Of a stretch of DNA of 64,000 bases, positions 45,233-55,100 are shown one piece after another. The first letter of the stretch is position 1, and each line of letters opens with the position of its first letter. The position numbers and the translations under genes were made by a program. The DNA is taken from assembly GCA_035293945.1 (NCBI GenBank), contig DATGLV010000037.1:195873-259872 (forward strand), written 5' to 3'. Under the pieces are notes generated by a model that made no database searches, was not told the DNA's origin, and saw only the letters and a program-made list of their open reading frames with translations. The stretch comes from VAZQ01 sp035293945. Lineage in GTDB: Bacteria; Pseudomonadota; Alphaproteobacteria; Rhizobiales; Xanthobacteraceae.

Positions 45233-45637
45233 TCAGTCGAGACGAGGAGGCGCCTGCGAGAGACCCGCACGCACCGCGCGGGTCGCGACCATGAGCAAGG
45301 CCGTGTGCCAAGGCAGCACCGCGATGGCGGGCTGCCGATCCACGGCGGGCACTCCCCAAGGCAATGGCAGCGTGGCTGGCCCCGCGCTTGCGGCACAGGC
45401 GACACAGCAGGCGTGCCATGCTTTGGACGGGTCAGGCGTCGACCCGGTATCCGAGGAAGGAGTGCCGTTGCCGTGGCAAATCACCGCCCAGCCGGCACCC
45501 GCTTCAGGCGTCAGCTCGACCGCCGCCTGCGCGATCGCCAAGCCAGCCACAAACGCCTGCAGCATCAACAGGCCGGCCGCCAGCGTGACGGCCGGGCCAC
45601 GTGACCTGCGCAGACGGGCGAAGAAGGCGGACTGCAT
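45233..45637 (-). CDS. DUF2946-like exported small protein
   Basis: 134 residues with an N-terminal hydrophobic segment (VTLAAGLLMLQAFVAGLAIA) and a Cys/His-rich middle: AVICHGNG about residue 53, then WHACCVACAASAG. This spacing matches DUF2946-type proteins, often found beside copper transport genes. It begins the minus-strand run with YcnI and CopC-CopD, 69 bases upstream of YcnI. A copper-binding role is inferred from the cysteines and the context. Confidence 0.7.
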   Translation of the reverse strand: MQSAFFARLRRSRGPAVTLAAGLLMLQAFVAGLAIAQAAVELTPEAGAGWAVICHGNGTPSSDTGSTPDPSKAWHACCVACAASAGPATLPLPWGVPAVDRQPAIAVLPWHTALLMVATRAVRAGLSQAPPRLD

Positions 45638-45855
45638 CAGCGGACCTACAAGAGCGAGATATCCGCTCGCTTGGCTGGCATCTCAACCCTACATAATCGG
45701 CGGAGCATTGAACTTATTCCTGAACCATAGCTTAAATGTCGGGCAATTGCAGGCGACGACACGCGCTCGTGAAAACCAGCTGCCCATCGCCTAAGGAGCG
45801 CAGGCCGGCGAAAACCGGTCATCATGCAACGGCAAATCCTGTTATCATTCAGACC

Positions 45856-46533
45856 ATGGCCAACCGCGAGTCGGCTTTTATCGAGATCACTCCCGAAGTG
45901 CTCCTCAAGGCCTATGCCTGCGGCATTTTCCCGATGGCGGAAAGCGCAGACGATCCGGCGCTGTATTGGATCGAGCCGGAGCAGCGCGGCATCATCCCCA
46001 TGGACCGCTTCCACGTTCCGGGCCGGCTTGCCCGCACGGTGCGCACGGACCGCTTTCTGGTTACCGTCAATCAGGACTTTGGCGGCGTGATCGAAGGCTG
46101 CGCCCAATCGCAGCCGGATCGGCCGCGCACCTGGATCAACGAGCGCATCCGCAACCTCTACCGCAAGCTCCACGAGCGGCGCCATTGCCACAGCATCGAG
46201 GTCTACGACGACGGCGAGCTGGTCGGCGGGCTTTATGGTGTCACCCTCGGGCGCGCGTATTTCGGCGAGAGCATGTTTCACCGCGCGCGCGATGCCTCCA
46301 AGGTCGCGCTGGTGCATCTGGTGGCGCGGCTCAAGGCGGGCGGGTTCCGCCTGCTCGATACCCAATTCGTCACCGACCATTTGCGCACCTTCGGGGCGGT
46401 CGAAATGCCGCGGCGGCAATATCATAAGCTGCTGGAGGCGGCGCTCGTCGGTGAAGCCGACTTCCTGGCGCTGGGCCGAGACCCGCTCACCGGCGCCAAC
46501 GCGCTCGCTGAACTCGCCCGCGGCAAGGCCTGA
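45856..46533 (+). CDS. aat: leucyl/phenylalanyl-tRNA-protein transferase
   Basis: 225 residues. Transfers Leu or Phe to N-terminal Arg/Lys of proteins, marking them for ClpAP in the N-degron pathway. Blocks: VLLKAYACGIFPMAESADDPALYWIEPEQRGIIP, RTWINERIRNLYRKLHERRHCHSIEV, LVGGLYGVTLGRAYFGESMFHRARDASKVAL and LLDTQFVTDHLRTFGAVEMPR. ATG at 45856 is the conserved start; the frame is open 40 codons upstream. Confidence 0.96.
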   Translation: MANRESAFIEITPEVLLKAYACGIFPMAESADDPALYWIEPEQRGIIPMDRFHVPGRLARTVRTDRFLVTVNQDFGGVIEGCAQSQPDRPRTWINERIRNLYRKLHERRHCHSIEVYDDGELVGGLYGVTLGRAYFGESMFHRARDASKVALVHLVARLKAGGFRLLDTQFVTDHLRTFGAVEMPRRQYHKLLEAALVGEADFLALGRDPLTGANALAELARGKA

Positions 46534-46566
46534 GCGAGCGGACGATGCCCCAGACCAGTGGACGAG

Positions 46567-47448
46567 TCAGTTCGGCGGCAAAGCGGGCGGCGGCGCCGGG
46601 CGGCGCTGCTGACTTGGCTGGACGGCGCGCGGCTGCGGGCTACGTTGCGGCGGATTTGCGCCTGCCCGCGGTGGCGGCGGCGGCGCCGACGGTTCCGGCG
46701 CCGGAGTGATCGCAGCCTGGACCGGGTTTTTGCAATCGGTCAGCCAGACATCATAGATCGCGTGCTCGACCCCATGCAGGCCGGGGCTCGCTGCGAACAT
46801 CCAACCGGTGAAAATGCGCTTGATCTCACCTTCCAACGTGACCTCGTCGACCTCGACGAAGGCGTCCGTGTTGGCGGTTTCGGTCGGCGGGCGCGTATAG
46901 CAGGCGCGCGGCGTCACCTGTAAGGCGCCGAATTGCACGGTCTCGCCGATCGCGACGTCGAAATTGATGATGCGGCCGGTGATCTTGTCGAGCCCGGAGA
47001 ACAGCGCGGAGTTGTTGGCGATCTTTTGCGACGGCGGCTGGGTGATGCTCTCGTCGTCGTCCGGTGGCGCTGCAGCATCCGCCGGGGACGCAGGCCGCCC
47101 AGGCTGGCGCTGGCTGCCCGGCGGCAGGCTCGAAAGCGTAGGATTGGAATTGCCGGATGCGCCGGGAGGCGGCGGCAAGGGCTGCGACTGTACCGCGCCG
47201 GGCGCTGCGCCTGACCGCCCGGCATATGGCGGGCTACTCGGCGCCGGATATTGCTGTGGCGGCGCGGGCGAATATGGCGGCGGATAGGTGTCCGGATCGG
47301 CCTGCTGCCGGCCATTCGGAACGCTAGCCGGCGGGCGCGGGGGTGCGCCGAAAATCGAGCCGAACTGCGCCTGCGCGCCGCCGAGCAGGCTCGATAAGGC
47401 GATCATGAGGGACGCCGCGATGAGCGCTGCGACGAGGCGGTGACGCAT
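46567..47448 (-). CDS. DUF2155 exported protein
   Basis: 293 residues from the ATG at 47448; in-frame ATGs at 47463 and 47505 are possible and none has a strong ribosome site. Signal peptide (RLVAALIAASLMIALSSLLGGAQAQ), a long Pro/Gln/Ser-rich linker (about 30-145), then the DUF2155 domain: LDKITGRIINFDVAIGETVQFGAL, PRACYTRPPTETANTDAFVEV, RIFTGWMFAASPGLHGVEHAIYDVWLTDCK with two conserved Cys. A Pro-rich tail follows. Function unknown; usually encoded next to NDUFA12, as here. Confidence 0.88.
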   Translation of the reverse strand: MRHRLVAALIAASLMIALSSLLGGAQAQFGSIFGAPPRPPASVPNGRQQADPDTYPPPYSPAPPQQYPAPSSPPYAGRSGAAPGAVQSQPLPPPPGASGNSNPTLSSLPPGSQRQPGRPASPADAAAPPDDDESITQPPSQKIANNSALFSGLDKITGRIINFDVAIGETVQFGALQVTPRACYTRPPTETANTDAFVEVDEVTLEGEIKRIFTGWMFAASPGLHGVEHAIYDVWLTDCKNPVQAAITPAPEPSAPPPPPRAGANPPQRSPQPRAVQPSQQRRPAPPPALPPN

Positions 47449-47554
47449 CGCGGTGATTAACATGCAGAATAGGGCGTTCGGATGACGGAAGAGCTTACCA
47501 GGCATCAGGTGCCGAGGGCCATCCGCGAGGAGCGGTGCCGGGCCTCTCTAGCTG

Positions 47555-47959
47555 TCACGGCTGCCAGGCCTTGTAGTCGCCGGTCGCCTTGGGACGGCGC
47601 CCCTGCGCCAGCGTCGACCCGCTTGGCCGATGCGCCCCCGGCGTGCCGGTGAGGTTCGGCCGGTGCGGCTTCCACCAGCTGCGCGGAACGACCCGATCCT
47701 TGGTCGGGGGTTCTTCGACGGTGTGATGCAGCCAGCCATGCCAGGTCGGCGGCACGCGCGAGGCCTCGGCCAAGCCGCTGTAGACCACCCAGCGTCGCTC
47801 GAATCCCAGCATCGGATCAATCTTGCCGCCCTTGGTCCGGTAGTAGCGATTGCCGAATTCGTCCTCGCCCACCAGCTCGCCGAATCGGCTGGTCCACAGC
47901 TGGGTGCCGAACGTCGTGCCGTTCCACCAGGTAAAGAAGCGCAGCAGGAAGTTCTTCAT
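47555..47959 (-). CDS. NADH:ubiquinone oxidoreductase accessory subunit NDUFA12
   Basis: 134 residues. The family core is clear: MKNFLLRFFTWWNGTTFGTQLWT, VGEDEFGNRYYRTKG, RRWVVYSGLAEASRVPPTWHGWLHHTVEEPP and KPHRPNLTGTPGAHRP. Alphaproteobacterial complex I carries this accessory subunit, as do mitochondria; it sits at the inner membrane with complex I. Located away from the nuo operon, in the conserved aat - DUF2155 - NDUFA12 neighbourhood. Confidence 0.96.
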   Translation of the reverse strand: MKNFLLRFFTWWNGTTFGTQLWTSRFGELVGEDEFGNRYYRTKGGKIDPMLGFERRWVVYSGLAEASRVPPTWHGWLHHTVEEPPTKDRVVPRSWWKPHRPNLTGTPGAHRPSGSTLAQGRRPKATGDYKAWQP

Positions 47960-48111
47960 CGCGTTTCTGTTTCAGCCAAATGGTGGGACGTCCCCGGATC
48001 GCGCAGGTTCATGCCAGCTCGGCTTGGCCGTGTCCAGAGTAGAGCGGCTGGGCCCCAGCAGGCACAACTTGAATATACTTTGTTGACTGCCGAATCGATC
48101 GAGGGTGATTC

Positions 48112-49233
48112 ATGCTCGAGAGCATCCGCGATGGCCTGAAGCCAATGGCCGACGCACTCGCCTTCGCCCCCGAGGGGGCGGCTGGTGCGCTCATTCTGGC
48201 AGCCGCAGCCCTGCTCGCAATTGCCCTGCATCTCATCGCGGTGCGCCTCCTGGGCCCGCGGTTGGGCGAGCGTCACCCCTATTGGAGCGCCCTGCTCCAG
48301 ACCACCAAAGGACCGACGCGCCTCGCGCTCCTGGTTGTGGCGCTGGCGGCCGCGCTGCCGGCCGCATCGTTCGCGCCCGACGTCAGCGCGGCCATCTCCG
48401 AGCTCCTCAGCATCGCCACCATCGTGCTGATCGGCTGGATCGCTGTGACGGCCGTCAAGCTCGCCGGTGATCTCTACATTGCCCGCACCCAGGGCGAGCG
48501 GCTCGACATTCTTACCGCCCGCAAGCACGTGACGCAGGTCCGGGTGCTGCGACAGATTGCCGACACGGTCATTGTGGTGGTGACCGTCAGCGCCGCGCTG
48601 ATGACCTTCGAGCCGGTTCGCCAATATGGCGTGAGCCTGTTTGCGTCGGCCGGCGTTGCCGGCTTGGTGGCCGGCCTCGCGGCGCGGCCGATGCTGAGCA
48701 ATCTCATTGCCGGGCTGCAGATCGCCACGACCCAGCCGATCCGGCTCGATGACGAGGTGGTGGTCGAGAACCAATGGGGCCGCGTCGAGGAGATCAACTC
48801 CACTTACGTGGTGCTCGGCCTCTGGGACCTGCGGCGGATGATCGTGCCGCTCAGCTACTTCATCGAGAAGCCATTCGAGAACTGGACGCGCAATTCGACC
48901 GTCCTCATCGGCTCCGTCATCTTCCCGCTGAACTACAACGCGCCGATCGCACGCTTGCGCGAGAAGGTCACCGAGATCGTGAAGGTGTCTCCCTTCTGGG
49001 ACGGTGACGTGATCAAGCTGCAGGTGCAGGAGGCCAAAGCGAACGCGCTCGAGCTCCGCGTCATTGCCAGCGCCCGCACCTCGGCCGAGGCGAGCGACCT
49101 GCGCTACGTCATCCGCGAGAAGGTGATCGAATTCCTGCAGCAGGAATGTCCAAGCTGTCTGCCGCCGCCGCTGGCTCCGACACCCGCACCGATGCAGCCG
49201 AGCAGCGAGGGCGAGGCGCCGGCCGCAAGCTAG
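48112..49233 (+). CDS. MscS family mechanosensitive channel
   Basis: 373 residues. Four N-terminal membrane helices, then the MscS core: the pore helix Ala/Gly-rich FASAGVAGLVAGLAARPMLSN, and the beta domain IRLDDEVVVENQWGRVEEINSTYVVLGLWDLRRMIVPLSYF. A C-terminal alpha/beta vestibule and a Pro-rich tail follow. Such channels release solutes on hypo-osmotic shock; this is an MscS-like paralogue, not necessarily the main one. Confidence 0.92.
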   Translation: MLESIRDGLKPMADALAFAPEGAAGALILAAAALLAIALHLIAVRLLGPRLGERHPYWSALLQTTKGPTRLALLVVALAAALPAASFAPDVSAAISELLSIATIVLIGWIAVTAVKLAGDLYIARTQGERLDILTARKHVTQVRVLRQIADTVIVVVTVSAALMTFEPVRQYGVSLFASAGVAGLVAGLAARPMLSNLIAGLQIATTQPIRLDDEVVVENQWGRVEEINSTYVVLGLWDLRRMIVPLSYFIEKPFENWTRNSTVLIGSVIFPLNYNAPIARLREKVTEIVKVSPFWDGDVIKLQVQEAKANALELRVIASARTSAEASDLRYVIREKVIEFLQQECPSCLPPPLAPTPAPMQPSSEGEAPAAS

Positions 49234-49241
49234 GTCATCCC

Positions 49242-49529
49242 GGCCGCGCGCGGGAATGCGCCAACACCTCACGCCATGTCGTCCCGGGCGAGCGCAGCGA
49301 GACCCGGGACCCAGACCACTGCGCGCTCGTGATGGCGCGTAGCCGTATGGATTCCTGCTTGCGCAGGAACGACGCATGACGCCTCCTGGCCGCGCGCGGG
49401 AATGCGCGCCAACGCCTCACGCCATGTCGTTCCGGGCGAGCGTAGCGAGACCCGGGACCCAGACCACTGCGCGCTCGCGATGGCGCGTAGCCGTATGGGT
49501 TCCTGCTTGTGCAGGAACGACGCATGGCG
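49242..49529 (+). repeat. tandem pair of about 146-base intergenic repeats
   Basis: Copy 1 runs 49242-49387 and copy 2 49388 to about 49529. Landmarks repeat in order: GGCCGCGCGCGGGAATGCG, ACGCCATGTCGT (49271 and 49419), GAGACCCGGGACCCAGACC, GATGGCGCGTAGCCGTATGG and AGGAACGACGCATG. Differences are a few substitutions and a 2-base insertion. No gene; it separates mscS from the Bug-family gene. Confidence 0.85.
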
Positions 49530-49630
49530 TTCCTCCTGCAATTGCGTTGCGGCCAGCGCTGCCCGTGCCTATGCTTTGCGGCAAGGAAATGCCGCGACCA
49601 CCAGCGAAGCATCACCGGGAGGAACAGCCA

Positions 49631-50632
49631 ATGATCGAGCAACGGATCGGGGGTGTTCTGAGAACCGCGCTGCAATCACTGATCGCCTTGAGCGCGATCG
49701 GAGCGCTCGCCACCACACAGGCCGATGCACAAACCTGGCCGACGCGCCCGATCACTGCGGTTATTCCGTTCAGCCCCGGCAACGCCAATGACGTGGTCGG
49801 GCGCGTGGTGCTCGACCAGCTGTCGCAGCAGCTCGGGCAGCCGATCGTGATCGAGAACCGTGCCGGCGCCGGCGGCACCACGGGGGTCGCGTCGGTCGCC
49901 CGCGCCACGCCCGACGGCTACACCATCCTGGTGCACTCATCGACCTTCAGCGCCGGACAAGCGCTGTACAAGAGCCTGCCCTATGACACGCTGCATGACT
50001 TCGCGGCCATCATTCCGCTCGGCCTGCAGCCGACCGTGCTGGTCGCCGCGCCCAGCAAGGGCTGGAAGACGCTCGCAGACCTGATCACCGCCGCCAAGGC
50101 CAATCCCGGCAAGCTGACCTTTGCCTCGGCCGGGATCGGCAGCGCCTCGCATCTTGCCGCCGAGCGCTTGCGCTTTGCCGCCGGCTTCAACGCGCTGCAC
50201 GTCCCCTACCGCGGGCCGAACGAGGCGCTGGCCGACGTCATCACCGGACGTGTCGATTTCTACTTTTTGCCCATCGCGCCGGCACTGCCGCTCATCAGCA
50301 ACGGCAAGCTCGTGGCGCTTGCGGTCTCGACCGCCAATCGCGCCGCTACCCTGCCCGATGTGCCGACCACCGCCGAAGCCGGCTTGAAGGACGCGGCCTA
50401 TCATTTCTGGACCGGGCTGTTCGCGCCGGCGCAGACGCCCAAGAGCATCATCAGCAAGATCTATGACGAGACCAAGAAGGCGCTCGAGGTCCCGGCGGTG
50501 CAGGACCGCCTCACCAAGCTCGGCGTCGATCCGATGCCGATGGGAATGGCCGAGTTCGACACCTACTTCCGCGAGGACGTCGCCTCGACCGTGAAGCTCG
50601 CGCACGACGCCGGCATCCCGCAATCGGATTGA
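49631..50632 (+). CDS. Bug/TctC-family tripartite tricarboxylate transporter binding protein
   Basis: 333 residues from the ATG at 49631 with GGGAGGAAC upstream (the frame is open to 49376 through the repeat, which is not coding). Signal peptide (LQSLIALSAIGALATTQADAQ). Bug-family blocks: WPTRPITAVIPFSPGNANDVV, IVIENRAGAGGTTGVASVARA, PDGYTILVHSS, LHVPYRGPNEALADVITGRV and LPDVPTTAEAGLKDA. Periplasmic; ligand unknown. No TctA/TctB genes are adjacent. A distant paralogue of the protein at 4600-5595. Confidence 0.92.
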   Translation: MIEQRIGGVLRTALQSLIALSAIGALATTQADAQTWPTRPITAVIPFSPGNANDVVGRVVLDQLSQQLGQPIVIENRAGAGGTTGVASVARATPDGYTILVHSSTFSAGQALYKSLPYDTLHDFAAIIPLGLQPTVLVAAPSKGWKTLADLITAAKANPGKLTFASAGIGSASHLAAERLRFAAGFNALHVPYRGPNEALADVITGRVDFYFLPIAPALPLISNGKLVALAVSTANRAATLPDVPTTAEAGLKDAAYHFWTGLFAPAQTPKSIISKIYDETKKALEVPAVQDRLTKLGVDPMPMGMAEFDTYFREDVASTVKLAHDAGIPQSD

Positions 50633-50756
50633 GGCCGGCCGGCATCTCGAAAGTTGGACACCAGCGAGGAGCTTGCGGCCGTCCTTCGAGACGCGCGCGA
50701 GTGCGCGCTCCTCAAGGCGAGATCCTCGGGTCCGGCGTCGCACCAACCAAACAAAA

Positions 50757-50778
50757 GAGCCGCCCCGAGGGACGGCTC
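50757..50778 (-). terminator. Rho-independent terminator of the 82-residue exported protein
   Basis: GAGCCGCCCC (50757-50766) pairs with GGGACGGCTC (50769-50778) with one mismatch. Read on the minus strand, the hairpin is followed by TTTTGTTTGG, a T-rich tail. It lies 57 bases after the minus-strand gene's stop. Confidence 0.8.
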
Positions 50779-50834
50779 CAGTTCGACGTTGGCGGATCGC
50801 TTCAAGTTGATCCGTCGTCTCAGATGCAACGCGC

Positions 50835-51083
50835 TCAGTTGATCGCCGTGTGGGCCTTGGTCTTGGACGGCTTGATGTAATTGGGCGCATACCCATAGGC
50901 TTTGCCGCCCTTCAAGGACTGGTGGTACACCGGATTCACCCCGTCGGTGACCACGCCGCCAGGGCCGAGCTCCCGATATCCGCCCTTCGGATCAGTATCC
51001 GGCGCCGCAACAGCGAAAGAAGCAGCGCTGATGCTGAGCGCCGCCGCGAGCACAACCTTGGTCATCATTCCTTGCTTGATCAT
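50835..51083 (-). CDS. small exported protein of unknown function
   Basis: 82 residues from the ATG at 51083 (GGAG nine bases upstream; two in-frame ATGs further up are alternatives). Signal peptide MIKQGMMTKVVLAAALSISAASFAVAA, then a 55-residue mature part: DTDPKGGYRELGPGGVVTDG, VNPVYHQSLKGGKAYGYAPN. No Cys. Unrecognised; a real gene is supported by start, signal peptide and a proper terminator. Confidence 0.7.
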   Translation of the reverse strand: MIKQGMMTKVVLAAALSISAASFAVAAPDTDPKGGYRELGPGGVVTDGVNPVYHQSLKGGKAYGYAPNYIKPSKTKAHTAIN

Positions 51084-52141
51084 TTTTGAAATCTCCATGC
51101 TGTCGTGAGTCACAACGCATCCCGTGAATCACTAGCCTTTAGTATGGGACGCGTCGAATGCACTGCCAGGGTTGAACCGCATAATCATTTGCGTTGAAGT
51201 CGTAGTGTTCGCGTAAAACTCTTAGGCAACATAAAACGGGTATTACTTTATGAGCCTGCAACTTTACAAAACTGTATAGCCAGCGGATCTCCCAGTAGTT
51301 GATGGTGACTTGGCACAAACGTCGTTGTTTGTTGGAAGGGCCGATCTATTTGGTTACGAGACTATGAATGATGGCCGGTCTGCTGTCGTTGTGGTGCGAC
51401 GAGCTCCGTCGGTAGAATCATCGATCTTCGAAACGCTCGCGCAGAGCCGAATCGATTCGAATTGTCTCGCGACTGTCAGGCTTGAACGCCGCGATAGCCG
51501 CCGAGCGCATGAGCCGACGCCGGCCTTCGGCGAACACCGTGCCGGCTGCAAAAGACCCAACGTCGGCGTCTTGCCCAGTGCCCACATCCGGCCACTTACG
51601 AGATTTGCGGGGATGACCACCTGCGATGACCAGGTTCGCGGCACGCTTATCCCCAGATGACACTTTGGAATCCTCTTCGAATCTCCGATACTTGCCGGGC
51701 GGCAGCGATTCTTTCCCCGCACTTCACAAAATTCCCACCACATTTAGCGGTTGATTCAGATTCTTGTACTAGGTCTTGACGATGACGGCAGAGTCGTCCT
51801 AGCCTCTGTTCGTTCGGCGCGAGTGGTTCGTAAGCCGCCGGGCGCTTTCCCGAAATGGTTTGCGTAACCGCTCCGCGCTGCCAGTTGAGGCTCCGGGGAC
51901 CGGTATTACCGTGCCTGCCAGGGCACGGGCGGGGGGTGCCGCCAGAAGCTCCAGGCCGGTAGGCCGCCCGATGAGGGCCCTGCAGGCAAAGATCGGGGCC
52001 GGCGGAAACAGGCGTGAAACAGGGTGTTGCGAGAAGCGTAACCCGCGGGTCGGGACAGGGCCGCGGGCGGCACAGATGTCGGCACCCCATATAGGGGACA
52101 TCCTTGGGGCAGCCGAACGGACAAGGAAAAGGGGCAAGAAA
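51084..52141. other. 1-kb intergenic region before nrdJ
   Basis: No gene on either strand is convincing. The left part (51150-51300) is AT-rich and may hold the promoter of the small exported protein. Short open frames at 51310-51660 (+) and 51418-51663 (-) overlap antiparallel and resemble nothing I know. The last 350 bases are GC-rich, contain many small inverted repeats and stay open in the nrdJ frame from 51860; they are more likely an mRNA leader. I could not fit a cobalamin riboswitch. Confidence 0.45.
52084..52099 (+). promoter_or_regulatory. palindrome upstream of nrdJ, possibly NrdR-box-like
   Basis: ACCCCATATAGGGGAC: CCCC and GGGG arms around an ATATA centre, 43 bases before the nrdJ start. 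NrdR boxes (consensus near acaCwAtATaTwGtgt) regulate ribonucleotide reductase genes and have an AT centre of this kind, but only the centre matches and normally two boxes occur. Equally it may be a simple hairpin. Confidence 0.3.
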
Positions 52142-55100
52142 ATGCGGATCGAGCGGCGCTACACCAAAGAAGGACAATCGCCCTATGCGGATATTGCATT
52201 CCGCCTGACCGGCAGCGAAATCCGCAATCCGGACGGCTCGGTGGTGTTCAAGGCCGAGAACGTGGAGGTGCCGGAGTTCTGGTCGCAGGTCGCCGCCGAC
52301 GTATTGGCGCAGAAATATTTCCGCAAGGCCGGTGTGCCCGCGCGCCTCAAGAAGGTTGAGGAGCCGACTGTTCCGTCGTGGCTGTGGCGTTCCGTGGCGG
52401 ATGCCGAAGCGCTCGAGCTGTTGCCGGAGAAGGAGCGTTTCGTCGGCGAGACGTCTTCCAAGCAGGTGTTCGAGCGGCTTGCCGGAACCTGGACCTATTG
52501 GGGCTGGAAGGGCCGCTATTTCGCCGCGGAGGAGGACGCACGCGCCTTCTTCGACGAGCTCGTCTACATGCTGGCCATGCAGATGGCGGCGCCCAACTCG
52601 CCGCAATGGTTCAACACCGGGCTGCACTGGGCCTATGGCATCGACGGGCCGAGCCAGGGCCATTTCTACGTCGATTTTTCCACCGGCAAGCTCATCAAGT
52701 CGAAGTCGGCCTACGAGCATCCGCAGCCGCACGCCTGCTTCATCCAGTCGATCAAGGATGATCTCGTCAACGAAGGCGGGATCATGGACTTGTGGGTGCG
52801 CGAAGCCCGCCTGTTCAAATACGGCTCCGGCACCGGCACCAATTTCTCCAAGCTGCGCGGCGACGGCGAGAAGCTTGCGGGCGGCGGCCGCTCCTCCGGG
52901 TTGATGAGCTTCTTGAAGATCGGCGACCGCGCCGCCGGCGCCATCAAGTCAGGCGGCACCACGCGCCGCGCCGCCAAGATGGTGATCGTCGACACCGATC
53001 ACCCCGACATCGAGCAGTTCATCGACTGGAAGGTGAATGAAGAGCAGAAGGTGGCAAGCCTCGTCACCGGCTCGAAGGTCAACCAGCGGCATCTGCGCGC
53101 CATCATCAAGGCCTGCGTGAACTGCGAAGGCTCGGGCGACGATTGCTTCGATCCGGAGAAGAACCCGGTGCTGCGCCGCGAGGTCAAGGCCGCGCGCCGC
53201 AATCATGTGCCCGACGCCTACATCAAGCGCGTCATTCAGTTCGCCAGGCACGGCTATAGCGATCTTCACTTCCCGGTCTACGACACCGACTGGGATTCGG
53301 AGGCCTATCTTACGGTCTCCGGGCAGAACTCCAACAACACCGTGCGGGTGACGGACGAGTTCCTGAAAACCGTCGAGGCGGACGGCGAATGGGATTTGAC
53401 CTGGCGCACCACCGGCAAGGTCGCCAAGACGGTGAAAGCGCGCGACCTGTGGGACAAGATCGGTTACGCCGCTTGGGCGAGCGCCGATCCGGGCCTGCAG
53501 TTCCACACCACCATCAACGACTGGCACACCTGCCCGGCTTCGGGTGAGATCCGCGCCTCCAATCCATGCTCGGAATACATGTTCCTGGACGACACGGCCT
53601 GCAATCTCGCCTCGCTTAATCTGCTGGCCTTCCACTCGGCGCAGCCTTCGCCCGCAAGCGAGGGCCTCGCCGTCCCCTCCCCGGCGAGCGGGGGAGGGTC
53701 AGGGAGGGGCGCCAGTATGGGCTTCGACCTCGAAGGCTACGAACACGCGGTGCGCCTCTGGACTGTCGTGCTCGAAATCTCGGTCCTGATGGCGCAGTTC
53801 CCCTCGCGTGAGATCGCGCAGCTCTCCTTCGAGTTCCGCACGCTGGGCCTGGGCTATGCCAATATCGGCGGCCTCTTGATGTCGTCCGGCATCCCGTATG
53901 ACAGCGAGGCGGGCCGCCAGATCTGCGGCACCCTGACCGCGATCATGACCGGCATCTCCTATGCGACCTCGGCCGAGATGGCGGCAGAGCTCGGCGCCTT
54001 CCCGTCCTACAAGAAAAACCGCGAGCCGATGCTGCGGGTCATCCGCAACCATCGCCGCGCCGCGCATGGCGAGCGCTTGGGCTACGAGAAGATCGCAACG
54101 CCGCCGGTGCCGCTCGACCACAAGTCCTGCCCGGACCCGCGTTTCGTCGCGCACGCCAAGGCGGCTTGGGACCGTGCGCTCACGCTCGGCAGCGAGCACG
54201 GCTTCCGCAACGCGCAGGTGAGCGTCATTGCGCCCACCGGCACCATCGCGCTGGTGATGGATTGCGACACCACCGGCATCGAGCCTGATTTCGCGCTGGT
54301 GAAATTCAAGAAGCTCGCCGGCGGCGGTTACTTCAAGATCATCAACCGTGCGGTGCCGGAAGCCTTGCGGACGCTTGGCTATAGTGAGGCGGAGATCGCC
54401 GAGATCGAGGCTTATGCGGTCGGGCACGGCTCGCTCGGACAGGCGCCCGGCATCAATCACGCGACCCTCAAAGCCAAGGGCTTCGATGAAGCGGCGATCG
54501 AGCGGATCGAGAAGGCACTGCCGACCGCCTTCGACATCAAGTTCGCCTTCAACAAATGGACGCTGGGCGAGGATTTCTGCCGTGACGTGCTCGGCATCGA
54601 GGCCGCGGCACTCGACGCCCCCGGCTTCGACCTCCTCGCCCATATCGGCTTTTCCAAGCGCGAGATCGAGGCCGCCAACATCCATGTCTGCGGCGCCATG
54701 ACGGTCGAGGGCGCCCCGCACTTGAAGGCCGAGCACTATCCGGTGTTCGACTGCGCCAATCCGTGCGGGCGCACCGGCAAGCGCTACCTCTCGGTCGAGA
54801 GCCACATCCGCATGCTGGCGGCCGCGCAGCCGTTCATTACGGGCGCCATCTCCAAGACCATCAACATGCCGAATGATGCGACGGTGGAAGATTGCAAGGA
54901 GGCCTATCTGCTCTCCTGGAAGCTTGCCCTCAAGGCGAACGCTCTCTATCGCGACGGCTCCAAGCTCTCGCAGCCGCTGCAGTCGCAGCTCATCGCCGAC
55001 GACGAGGAAGAAGACGAGATCGATGCGTTCCTGGAGAAGCCTGCCACGGCGCGCGCCTCCGCGCTCGCCGAGCGGGTGGTGGAGAAGGTGGTCGAGCGCA

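Noticed and set aside
51418..51663. 81-codon minus-strand frame in the nrdJ upstream region
   Set aside because: Reads plausibly in places but overlaps another open frame on the plus strand and has no clear start signal or homology I know.
51780..52141. Cobalamin riboswitch before the B12-dependent nrdJ
   Set aside because: A segment GGCTCCGGGGACCGG faintly recalls a B12 box, but the other conserved core elements, including the CCGCAACTGT-type segment, are absent on either strand.
51860..52141. N-terminal extension of NrdJ (94 extra codons in frame)
   Set aside because: The extension is low-quality GC-rich sequence, the conserved protein starts at MRIERRYTKEG, and a purine-rich ribosome site sits before 52142.
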